Shown: piece by piece, positions 1-5,265 of the stretch | Layout of the letters: each line of letters starts with the position of its first letter | Position numbering within the stretch: the stretch's first letter is position 1 | Source of the DNA: an uncultured Clostridium sp. | GTDB taxonomy: Bacteria; Bacillota; Clostridia; TANB77; CAG-508 | Length of the DNA: 6,616 nucleotides | Assembly: GCA_900553685.1 (NCBI GenBank) | Contig: USEI01000034.1 | Location: 1-6,616 of the forward strand | Direction of reading: 5' to 3' | Translations under genes and position numbers: made by a program | Notes under the pieces: model-generated | The model's input: only the letters and a program-made list of their open reading frames with translations | The model's database searches: none | Told to the model about the DNA's origin: nothing

Positions 1-111
1 CTACAAAATCAATTTGCAGATATAGTAAAACAAATCGATAAACAGAAATTTGAAAGTGAGATTGAACTAAGAAAAATACAAAAGAACATATTTTATAAAT
101 GGGGGAGATAA
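1..111 (+). CDS. hsdS: Type I restriction-modification specificity subunit, C-terminal end (partial)
   Basis: The frame is open from base 1 to a TAA at 109-111 and gives the last 36 residues of a protein whose start lies outside the window. The opening residues LQNQFADIVKQIDKQKFE match the long helix that closes the C-terminal conserved region of many type I S subunits, where a leucine-rich stretch leads into QxxFAxxVxxIDxxK. S subunits carry two target-recognition domains and place the methylase and restriction subunits on the DNA target; none of the recognition domains is visible here, so specificity cannot be judged. The following hsdR gene starts one base after this stop, as expected of an hsdM-hsdS-hsdR operon. 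Family assignment rests on this short but characteristic tail plus the neighbour. Confidence 0.85.
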   Translation, partial: LQNQFADIVKQIDKQKFESEIELRKIQKNIFYKWGR

Positions 112-112
112 T

Positions 113-3100
113 ATGTCAAATTTTGATTTTATATTAAAAAACGAAATATTTAAGACATTTGCAGAAGCATCAGTAGAGGCTGAAAATAGCATAGCTGTGA
201 CGAATGTGTCTTGTGCAATTATGTGTAGGAGAGCATTAGAACTAGCTGTTAAATGGCTATATGCCAATGATCAAGATTTAAAAATGCCATATCAAAATAA
301 TTTATCTTCCTTAGTGTATGATATTAACTTTAAAAACATGATAGATGAGAACATTTTTAAAGAGATAACTTATATTATTAAATTGGGCAATTTCTCAGTA
401 CATAGCAATAAAAAAGTTACTAGAGATGAAGCTGTTATATGTTTGAAGTACTTATTTGATTTTATGAATTGGATTTCATATTGTTATAATCCTGAGTATG
501 AAGAAGTTACATTTAATGAAACTATTTTGCCAAGTTTAAGTAGTGATAATTTAAAGAAAGAAGAAAGAGAAGAATTAGAATCTAAGTTATATGAGAAAGA
601 TATAGAACTTGAAAAAACATTAAGAGAAAACGAAGAATTAAGAAAGAAACTTACGAATGAAAGAACCAGTAAGAAAGAGTCTTATAATTTCAAAGTTGAT
701 GATATTAGCGAATTTGAAACTAGAAAAAGATTCATTGATTTAGACTTAGAAATTGCAGGATGGGAATTTGGTAAGAATATTGTCAAAGAACTAGAAGTTA
801 GTAATATGACTCCAACACAGGATAAGGGATTTGTTGATTATGTTTTATTTGGAGAAAATGGAAAACCATTAGCTGTAGTTGAGGCAAAAAGAACAAGTAA
901 AGATGCTAAATATGGACAACAACAAGCTAAGCTATATGCTGATTGTATAGAGAGAGAATATGCACAAAGACCTGTTATATATTATACAAATGGTAAAGAA
1001 ATTTATATGTGGGATGATGTAGATTATCCTGAAAGAAAAGTAGCAGGATTTTATACACAAAATGAGTTACAACTGTTGATAAATAGAAGGAAGTCTAAAG
1101 AAAACTTAGAACATATATTCATTGATGATAAAATAACAAATAGACCTTATCAATTAGAAGCGATAAAAAATGTTTGTGAAGCTTTTGAAGAAAAACATAG
1201 AAAAGCATTATTAGTTATGGCTACAGGAACAGGGAAAACAAGAACAGCAATATCTATTGTTGATGTTTTAACAAGCAAAAATTGGGTGCAAAATGTACTG
1301 TTCTTAGCGGACAGAACAGAATTAGTAAAACAAGCAGAAAAGAACTTTAAGAAGTTACTTCCTGATATGTCTTGTTGTAATTTATTATCTTCAAAAGATG
1401 GAGATCCTGAAGATAGTAGAATAGTATTTTCTACATATCAAACAATGATAAATTGCATAGATACAGTTAAATCTAAAAATGGAAACAAATTGTTTACAGC
1501 AGGACATTTTGATTTAATTATAATTGATGAGGCACATAGAAGTATATATAAAAAATATCAAGCTATATTTGATTATTTTGATGGATTATTAGTAGGATTA
1601 ACAGCTACTCCACGAAGCGATGTAGATAAAAATACATATAAATTTTTTGAATTAGAGAATAATGTTCCTACATTTGTTTACGAGTATGATGAAGCAGTAA
1701 AGCAAGGATATTTAGTAAATTATCATACTATCAAAACAAATACAGAATTTTTAGATAGAGGAATTAAGTATAGTGATTTAAAAGAAGAAGATAAAGAAGA
1801 ATATGAGAACTTATTTGAAGAAGGAGAAATTATACCTGATGAGATAAGCTCTACAGCGATAAATTCGTGGTTATTTAATAGAGATACAATAAAGTTAGTA
1901 TTAGAAACTTTGATGAAAAAAGGATTAAAAGTAGAGGGCGGAGATAAATTAGGCAAAACAATTATATTTGCTAGAAATCATAGACATGCAGAAGAAATTG
2001 TAAAAGTATTTAATTTATTATATCCTAAGTACAACGGAGAATTTGCAAGGGTTATAGATAATCAAGTAAATTTTGCAAGTACAGTAATAGAAACATTTGA
2101 AGTTCCAGAAAAACTACCACAAATTGCTGTTTCAGTAGATATGTTAGATACAGGTATTGATGTCCCTGAAGTGTTAAATTTAGTATTTTTTAAACCTGTA
2201 AAATCTAAAATTAAGTTTTGGCAAATGATAGGAAGAGGAACAAGACTTTGTGAAGATTTATTTGGTGAAGGAATAGATAAACAACAATTTTATATATTTG
2301 ATTGCTGTAGAAATTTTGAATTTTTTGAAGAAAATGAAAGAGGAATTGAAGGATTATCTACACAATCATTAACAGAAAAAATCTATAGCTTAAAATTAGA
2401 TTTAATTGTAGAACTTGAAAATATGGATTATCAATCTCAAGACTCTTATAAGAATTATCGAGAAGAATTAGTAAATCAATTTATAGAAAGAATAAATGGC
2501 CTAAATAAAGAAAGTTTTATTGTTAGAAATAAAATGGTATTTATTGAAAAGTATTCTAATAAAGATAAATGGCAACATATTGATAATATCTCATATAACG
2601 AAATTAGAGAAAATTTAATAAATATATTTATAAGCGAAGATACCGATGAATATGCAAAAAGATTTGATAATTTAGTATATGGAGTTCAAGTAGGTAGAAT
2701 AAAATATAAAAATATAAATAGGCAAACAACATTACTTTGTGAATTAGTAGAGAATTTAAAAAAGTTAGGGACAATTCCACAGGTTAATGAGAAAAAAGAA
2801 TTGATAATGTTTGCATCTGATATGGAATATTGGCAGAAAGCTGACTTTTTTGAAATAGAAAAGGCACGAAAGGAATTAAGGGAATTAATAAAATTTATAG
2901 ATAATCCACCTAGAAAAATTTGGAGTATTGATATAGAAGATATACTAACTATTGAAGAAGAATCAGAGCCATATATATTAACACCAACAGGAGATTACTC
3001 AAATTATAAAAGAAAAGTTACAAAGTTCTTGAATGGTAATTTAGATAATTTAATTATTTATAAAATAAAACATAACCAAAAATTAAATGATGAAGAGAAA

Positions 3101-3463
3101 AAAGACCTTGAAAGAATTATGTTTGAAGAATTAGGTAACAATAGCGAATTTGTTGAAACTTTTGGAAATAAAAATGTAATTCAGGTTGTAAGAAATATTG
3201 TAGGATTAGATAGCGAAACAGCAAATGCAATATTCTCAAAATATATAAATGATAACAGATTAAATAGTAAACAAATACAATTTGTAAAAATGTTAATAGA
3301 CTATGTAATAAAAAATGGAACAATAAGTTTACAAGTATTAACCGAAGATCCATTTAGCTCATTAGGAGCTGTTTCAGAAGTCTTTGAAGATAATGTAGGA
3401 ACATTTAAACAAATAAAAGAAGATATAGAAGCAATAAATAGAAATGCTGAAATGTTTGCTTAG
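113..3463 (+). CDS. hsdR: Type I restriction enzyme R subunit (endonuclease and DNA translocase)
   Basis: This 1116-aa protein is the restriction subunit of a type I system: with HsdM and HsdS it pumps unmethylated DNA using ATP and cuts it at a distance. Residues ~15-125 look like a DUF4145 domain (RRALELAVKWLY, GNFSVHSNKK), followed by a charged coiled coil at ~145-190. The nuclease core is at ~200-300 with D242, E257-A-K259 (PD-(D/E)xK) and a QxxxY motif (Q271, Y275). The SF2 motor shows Walker A ATGTGKT 370-376, DEAH 472-475, TAT within GLTATPR 495-501, motif V DTGIDVPEV 679-687 and motif VI QMIGRGTRL 704-712. The C-terminal ~160 residues resemble the EcoEI_R_C domain, including NRLNSKQIQF near 1050. 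No key residue is missing and the frame is intact. The ATG lies 5 bases after a GGGGGAG ribosome site at 101-107 and 1 base after the hsdS stop. Confidence 0.97.
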   Translation: MSNFDFILKNEIFKTFAEASVEAENSIAVTNVSCAIMCRRALELAVKWLYANDQDLKMPYQNNLSSLVYDINFKNMIDENIFKEITYIIKLGNFSVHSNKKVTRDEAVICLKYLFDFMNWISYCYNPEYEEVTFNETILPSLSSDNLKKEEREELESKLYEKDIELEKTLRENEELRKKLTNERTSKKESYNFKVDDISEFETRKRFIDLDLEIAGWEFGKNIVKELEVSNMTPTQDKGFVDYVLFGENGKPLAVVEAKRTSKDAKYGQQQAKLYADCIEREYAQRPVIYYTNGKEIYMWDDVDYPERKVAGFYTQNELQLLINRRKSKENLEHIFIDDKITNRPYQLEAIKNVCEAFEEKHRKALLVMATGTGKTRTAISIVDVLTSKNWVQNVLFLADRTELVKQAEKNFKKLLPDMSCCNLLSSKDGDPEDSRIVFSTYQTMINCIDTVKSKNGNKLFTAGHFDLIIIDEAHRSIYKKYQAIFDYFDGLLVGLTATPRSDVDKNTYKFFELENNVPTFVYEYDEAVKQGYLVNYHTIKTNTEFLDRGIKYSDLKEEDKEEYENLFEEGEIIPDEISSTAINSWLFNRDTIKLVLETLMKKGLKVEGGDKLGKTIIFARNHRHAEEIVKVFNLLYPKYNGEFARVIDNQVNFASTVIETFEVPEKLPQIAVSVDMLDTGIDVPEVLNLVFFKPVKSKIKFWQMIGRGTRLCEDLFGEGIDKQQFYIFDCCRNFEFFEENERGIEGLSTQSLTEKIYSLKLDLIVELENMDYQSQDSYKNYREELVNQFIERINGLNKESFIVRNKMVFIEKYSNKDKWQHIDNISYNEIRENLINIFISEDTDEYAKRFDNLVYGVQVGRIKYKNINRQTTLLCELVENLKKLGTIPQVNEKKELIMFASDMEYWQKADFFEIEKARKELRELIKFIDNPPRKIWSIDIEDILTIEEESEPYILTPTGDYSNYKRKVTKFLNGNLDNLIIYKIKHNQKLNDEEKKDLERIMFEELGNNSEFVETFGNKNVIQVVRNIVGLDSETANAIFSKYINDNRLNSKQIQFVKMLIDYVIKNGTISLQVLTEDPFSSLGAVSEVFEDNVGTFKQIKEDIEAINRNAEMFA

Positions 3464-3571
3464 AAGATAAACAGTTATTAAGGTAATAAATCTTAAAAGC
3501 ATCTAGTATATAAAATAATAATTAAATTCTTTAATAGAATTATTTGGGAATAAAATCTTTATTAGTAAAAC

Positions 3572-3605
3572 TAAAGATAATATCTAGATAAGGATATTAT
3601 CTTTA
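3572..3605 (+). terminator. Probable intrinsic terminator of the restriction operon
   Basis: A perfect 13-bp inverted repeat (TAAAGATAATATC at 3572-3584 and its complement at 3593-3605) encloses an 8-base loop and is followed by ATTTTATG. It lies 108 bases after the hsdR stop and before the promoter of the next cassette, where a terminator is expected. The stem has only two G-C pairs and the T-run is short, so it may be a weak or bidirectional terminator. An upstream ATCTTTA (3555-3561) can compete for the left arm. Confidence 0.55.
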
Positions 3606-3640
3606 ATTTTATGAATAGAAACTAAAATCAACAAAGAGTG

Positions 3641-3669
3641 TTGACAATATTAACAATAAATGTTAATAT
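3641..3669 (+). promoter_or_regulatory. Promoter of the XRE-ImmA cassette
   Basis: A consensus -35 TTGACA is at 3641-3646. Seventeen bases later comes TAATAT (3664-3669), preceded by TG-n at 3661-3663, giving an extended -10. An alternative perfect TATAAT sits at 3667-3672 but with a 20-base spacer. Either would start transcription roughly 20-25 bases before the XRE start codon. It is the only good promoter match I found in the 235-base gap between hsdR and the XRE gene. Confidence 0.72.
3647..3669. promoter_or_regulatory. Candidate operator: 9-bp perfect dyad between -35 and -10
   Basis: ATATTAACA (3647-3655) and TGTTAATAT (3661-3669) are exact reverse complements separated by ATAAA. The dyad begins directly after the -35 hexamer and covers the -10, so a bound dimer would block RNA polymerase. 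The gene just downstream encodes an XRE-type DNA-binding protein, and such regulators usually bind short palindromes in their own promoters. Binding by this protein is inferred. An 8-base half-site copy (TGTTAATA) recurs at 4629-4636 beside the second promoter. Confidence 0.65.
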
Positions 3670-3685
3670 AATTATAATAAATATT

Positions 3686-3691
3686 GGGAGG
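3686..3691 (+). promoter_or_regulatory. Ribosome binding site that fixes the XRE start at 3699
   Basis: GGGAGG at 3686-3691 lies 7 bases before the ATG at 3699. The reading frame is also open from a TTG at 3684, but that codon overlaps the ribosome site itself, so the longer 126-aa version is unlikely. The ATG at 3694 is in another frame and meets TGA after one codon. Confidence 0.8.
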
Positions 3692-3698
3692 TTATGAA

Positions 3699-4064
3699 AT
3701 GATAACAAATTTTGGGAAAATTTTAAGAAAAATAAGAATTGATAGGAGTGAAATACTTTATGATATGGCTAAAAAATTAAATATTACTTCTTCATACCTA
3801 TCAGCAATAGAATGTGGAAAAAGAAATATACCAGAAGATTTTATTAATAAATTGCAAGAATGTTATGATTTTACAGAGGAAGAATTACTAGAATTGAACT
3901 TGGCCAAAGATAATACTGTTAAAGAATTATCAATTAATGTGGAAAATGTTGACTTAAGAAAAAGAACTCTTGCTTTAGAATTTGCTAGAAGTTTTAATGA
4001 AATTGATGATGAAGATGCAGAAGAATTAATAAAGAAACTAAGAAAATTGCAAGGAAAGGACTAA
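3699..4064 (+). CDS. XRE-family transcriptional regulator (121 aa)
   Basis: This small protein has an N-terminal helix-turn-helix of the lambda-repressor/Cro (XRE) type at residues ~5-60: LYDMAKKLNIT forms the first part of the motif and SSYLSAIECGKR the recognition helix and following turn. Residues ~75-121 are a charged, helical tail (LRKRTLALEFARSFNEID, then an E/K-rich end), probably for dimerisation or contact with its partner. It is followed 3 bases later by an ImmA/IrrE-type peptidase gene. XRE-ImmA pairs are known from mobile elements such as ICEBs1, where ImmA cleaves the repressor to switch genes on, and they are also frequent in toxin-antitoxin and defence loci. Autoregulation is suggested by the palindrome in its promoter. 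The targets beyond its own promoter are not known; the downstream operon is the natural candidate. Confidence 0.92.
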   Translation: MITNFGKILRKIRIDRSEILYDMAKKLNITSSYLSAIECGKRNIPEDFINKLQECYDFTEEELLELNLAKDNTVKELSINVENVDLRKRTLALEFARSFNEIDDEDAEELIKKLRKLQGKD

Positions 4065-4067
4065 AAT

Positions 4068-4604
4068 ATGGCTAAGTTTAAAGTAGAACCAAAATCAAGA
4101 GATGACTTAAGGCAGTTAGCTAAACAAATTAGGATACAGTTAGGAATTGAAGATATATTATATTTTCCAGCAGATAGAATTTTAGAAATTATTCACAAAA
4201 TAGATTCAGAAGCTCATTTTGAAGTTGTAGATAAAAGTGAACTAAATGAAGGAGATTTTGCAACTACGGATGTTATTAGTAAAACTATAAAAATTAGGAG
4301 TGACATTTATGATAAAGCATGCATGGGAGATCCATTTGCAAGAATGGTAATTGTTCATGAATTTGCACATTTTATTACTATAAATGTTTATGGATTTGAA
4401 TTAGCAATGAATATAGGGAAAAGAAAAATTCCTGCTTATGAAGATCCAGAATGGCAAGCAAAATGCTTAGCTGGAGAACTAATGATGCCATTTGATAAAA
4501 TAAAAGGAATGTCTTATAAAGATATAGAGCAAAAATGTGGTGTAACCAGACAAGCAGTAGTTACGCACTTTAGAGGTAAACCATTAAACTTGTTCTTTAA
4601 ATAA
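4068..4604 (+). CDS. ImmA/IrrE-family zinc metallopeptidase (178 aa)
   Basis: This is a single-domain cytosolic metallopeptidase of the ImmA/IrrE (COG2856) type. The zinc motif HEFAH is at residues 97-101 (H97, E98, H101). The conserved follow-up block EWQAKCLAGELMMP is at 128-141, where E128 or E137 would supply the third zinc ligand; the family pattern is E-x2-A-x2-hydrophobic-A-x-E-L-x-x-P. A strand-like segment (TIKIRSDIY, 73-81) precedes the active site, and the C-terminus (IEQKCGVTRQAVVTHF) has the usual family look of a small helical segment. There are no signal peptide or membrane segments. Its ribosome site (GGAAAGGA, 4053-4060) lies inside the end of the XRE gene, so the two are translationally close. 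By family analogy it cleaves or inactivates the upstream XRE repressor upon a signal; the signal is unknown. The -35 of the next promoter overlaps its last codons. Confidence 0.93.
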   Translation: MAKFKVEPKSRDDLRQLAKQIRIQLGIEDILYFPADRILEIIHKIDSEAHFEVVDKSELNEGDFATTDVISKTIKIRSDIYDKACMGDPFARMVIVHEFAHFITINVYGFELAMNIGKRKIPAYEDPEWQAKCLAGELMMPFDKIKGMSYKDIEQKCGVTRQAVVTHFRGKPLNLFFK

Positions 4605-4625
4605 TAGATTTGGAGGTGGTATAAT
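4596..4625 (+). promoter_or_regulatory. Second promoter, extended -10, driving the effector operon
   Basis: TATAAT at 4620-4625 is a perfect -10 preceded by TG-G (4617-4619), making an extended -10. An 18-base spacer separates it from TTTAAA (4596-4601), a 4-of-6 match to the -35 consensus that overlaps the end of the peptidase gene. Transcription would start near 4632. The GGAGGTGG inside it resembles a ribosome site but is followed only by an 11-codon frame from TTG, so I read it as promoter sequence. A half copy of the upstream palindrome (TGTTAATA) covers the expected start point. Confidence 0.6.
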
Positions 4626-4644
4626 TGCTGTTAATAAATAAAAA

Positions 4645-4675
4645 AGTTGAAAATTGCTGACGACAATCTTCAACT
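4645..4675 (+). other. Leader stem-loop 1
   Basis: AGTTGAA (4645-4651) pairs with TTCAACT (4669-4675), and after one A/C mismatch ATTG (4653-4656) pairs with CAAT (4664-4667). This leaves the seven-base loop CTGACGA. It has 11 pairs and one mismatch, and no T-run follows, so it is not a terminator by itself. Confidence 0.6.
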
Positions 4676-4681
4676 ACTTAT

Positions 4682-4734
4682 AAGATATGCTAAAATGCAT
4701 ACCTAAATTGATTAAATAAATTTTAGCATATCTT
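4682..4734 (+). repeat. Leader stem-loop 2: perfect 15-bp inverted repeat
   Basis: AAGATATGCTAAAAT (4682-4696) and ATTTTAGCATATCTT (4720-4734) are exact reverse complements with a 23-base loop. The right arm runs into CTTCTATTAG, which is pyrimidine-rich but not a clean T-run. It could be a weak terminator or attenuator between the second promoter and the small membrane gene, or a stable 5' structure. Its position 23 bases before the ribosome site argues for a regulatory role, but this is inference. Confidence 0.65.
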
Positions 4735-4756
4735 CTTCTATTAGTCAAATTTATTT

Positions 4757-4763
4757 AAGGAGG
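4757..4763 (+). promoter_or_regulatory. Strong ribosome binding site for the small membrane gene
   Basis: AAGGAGG at 4757-4763 is a full match to the anti-Shine-Dalgarno sequence. It stands 6 bases before ATG 4770 and 9 before ATG 4773. A site this good in front of a frame of only 14 codons is the main reason to think the gene was longer than the frame now shows. It may be masked by pairing with TTCTTCT at 4733-4739. Confidence 0.8.
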
Positions 4764-4769
4764 AAAGAT

Positions 4770-4932
4770 ATGATGGAAAATGCTTTTGAAAAAATGTTTA
4801 TAGTTTTTTTTTGAATATTTACCGAAAAGTAATATAGTAAATATGATGCTATATATTTTTATAATAGAGTTAATTGTAAATTTAACTGTAAATATATTAA
4901 AAACAATATCAAAAAAAATTATTAAATTTTAA
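4770..4932 (+). pseudogene. Small single-pass membrane protein, frameshifted at a T9 tract
   Basis: After a perfect ribosome site, ATG-ATG opens a frame (MMENAFEKMFIVFF) that hits TGA at 4812-4814 directly after nine T's (4804-4812). Skipping one T puts the ribosome into a frame that stays open to TAA at 4930-4932, just before the ribosome site of the next gene. The joined product would be 53 aa: a short charged N-terminus, a hydrophobic stretch of about 20 residues (NMMLYIFIIELIVNLTVNIL, 24-43) and a basic tail (KTISKKIIKF). That is a plausible single-pass membrane peptide with a positive C-terminus. No second start with a ribosome site exists for the downstream part. It could be a decayed gene, a sequencing error, a phase-variable switch, or be rescued by transcript slippage on the T-run. 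I do not recognise the family; size and layout recall small toxins or holin-like peptides. Confidence 0.6.
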
Positions 4933-4952
4933 ATTTAAAAGGAGAACAAAAA

Positions 4953-5204
4953 ATGAATAAAAAAATAGAAACTGCATGGGAAAATGCACATAAGATCAGA
5001 GGAAAAAATCCTGATATATATAGAAAGGATGATTATGGAAATGTAATATATAAGCCATCATATGGAAAGCAAAGTGATATGGGATGGGAAATTGACCATA
5101 AACATCCTAAATCCAAAGGTGGAACAGATAATTCAAGAAATTTGCAAGCTGTTCAATGGGAAGAAAATAGGAAAAAATCAGATACATATCCATATAAGAA
5201 ATAA
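4953..5204 (+). CDS. Small HNH endonuclease-like protein (83 aa)
   Basis: The C-terminal half carries a compact HNH (beta-beta-alpha metal) nuclease motif: WEIDH (D48, H49) followed by PKSKGGTDNSRNLQ with N63, then WEENRKK with N72. These are the spacings of the classic DH...GG...D..NL...N..K pattern in which H49 is the general base and the other two residues help hold the metal. The CxxC zinc pairs often framing HNH domains are absent; the protein has no cysteine at all. The N-terminal ~40 residues (WENAHKIRGKNPDIYRKD) are polar and unrecognised. Ribosome site AAAAGGAG (4937-4944) lies 8 bases before the ATG. The gene starts 20 bases after the broken membrane-protein gene and is followed by a stem-loop and the CHAT gene. 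It may be a DNA-cutting effector of a defence module or a stand-alone nuclease from a mobile element; target unknown. Confidence 0.85.
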   Translation: MNKKIETAWENAHKIRGKNPDIYRKDDYGNVIYKPSYGKQSDMGWEIDHKHPKSKGGTDNSRNLQAVQWEENRKKSDTYPYKK

Positions 5205-5212
5205 AATTATAA

Positions 5213-5244
5213 AGCCACACTTGTATTTATATATTAGTGTGGCT
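5213..5244 (+). other. Intergenic stem-loop between the HNH and CHAT genes
   Basis: AGCCACACT (5213-5221) and AGTGTGGCT (5236-5244) are exact reverse complements around a 14-base loop. The stem has five G-C pairs, the most G+C-rich spot in this intergenic part. On the + strand it is followed by AAAAGTATTT, not a T-run, so it is a poor terminator in this direction. On the - strand the flank reads TTTATAATTTTATTT, which would suit a terminator, but I see no - strand gene to end. It sits 10 bases before the CHAT ribosome site and may protect or process the mRNA, or reduce read-through. Confidence 0.65.
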
Positions 5245-5265
5245 AAAAGTATTTAAGGAGGGAAT

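Larger units (their letters stand above)
4632..4769 (+). promoter_or_regulatory. Structured leader RNA, about 138 nt, of unknown class
   Basis: Between the presumed transcription start and the next start codon there is no credible gene but clear secondary structure: an 11-bp stem (4645-4675), a 15-bp perfect stem (4682-4734), and a pyrimidine patch TTCTTCT (4733-4739) that can pair over seven positions, two of them G-U, with AGGAGGA (4758-4764) of the ribosome site. Short alternative pairings exist: TATGC 4686-4690 with GCATA 4697-4701 is exclusive of the long stem. This could be an attenuator, a translational switch, a stability element or the mRNA leader of a type I toxin-like gene. I do not recognise a known riboswitch class. 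Confidence 0.5.

Noticed and set aside
3117..3353. - strand frame inside hsdR
   Set aside because: Shadow of the hsdR coding sequence with no ribosome site and no motif.
3694..3702. ATG-AAA-TGA mini-frame overlapping the XRE start
   Set aside because: Only 2 bases separate it from the ribosome site, so it is unlikely to be used; A+T-rich chance overlap.
3684..4064. Longer 126-aa reading of the XRE gene from TTG at 3684
   Set aside because: The TTG overlaps the GGGAGG ribosome site that serves the ATG at 3699, and the extra residues MGGYE are just a translation of that site.
4625..4660. Leader peptide of 11 codons from TTG 4625 behind GGAGGTGG
   Set aside because: The purine stretch is part of an extended -10 promoter, and transcription would begin after the TTG, so the message would not contain it.
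4654..4683. Nine-codon frame MLTTIFNYL from TTG in the leader
   Set aside because: There is no ribosome site in front and the sequence is explained by the stem-loop it lies in.
4868..4887. Inverted repeat AGTTAA / TTAACT as a second operator
   Set aside because: It differs from the promoter palindrome in spacing and sequence, lies inside the frameshifted coding frame, and six-base matches are common in DNA this A+T-rich.
5062..5256. Open frame of 64 codons overlapping the HNH gene
   Set aside because: It is a shadow in another frame of the HNH gene, has no ribosome site and encodes no recognisable motif.
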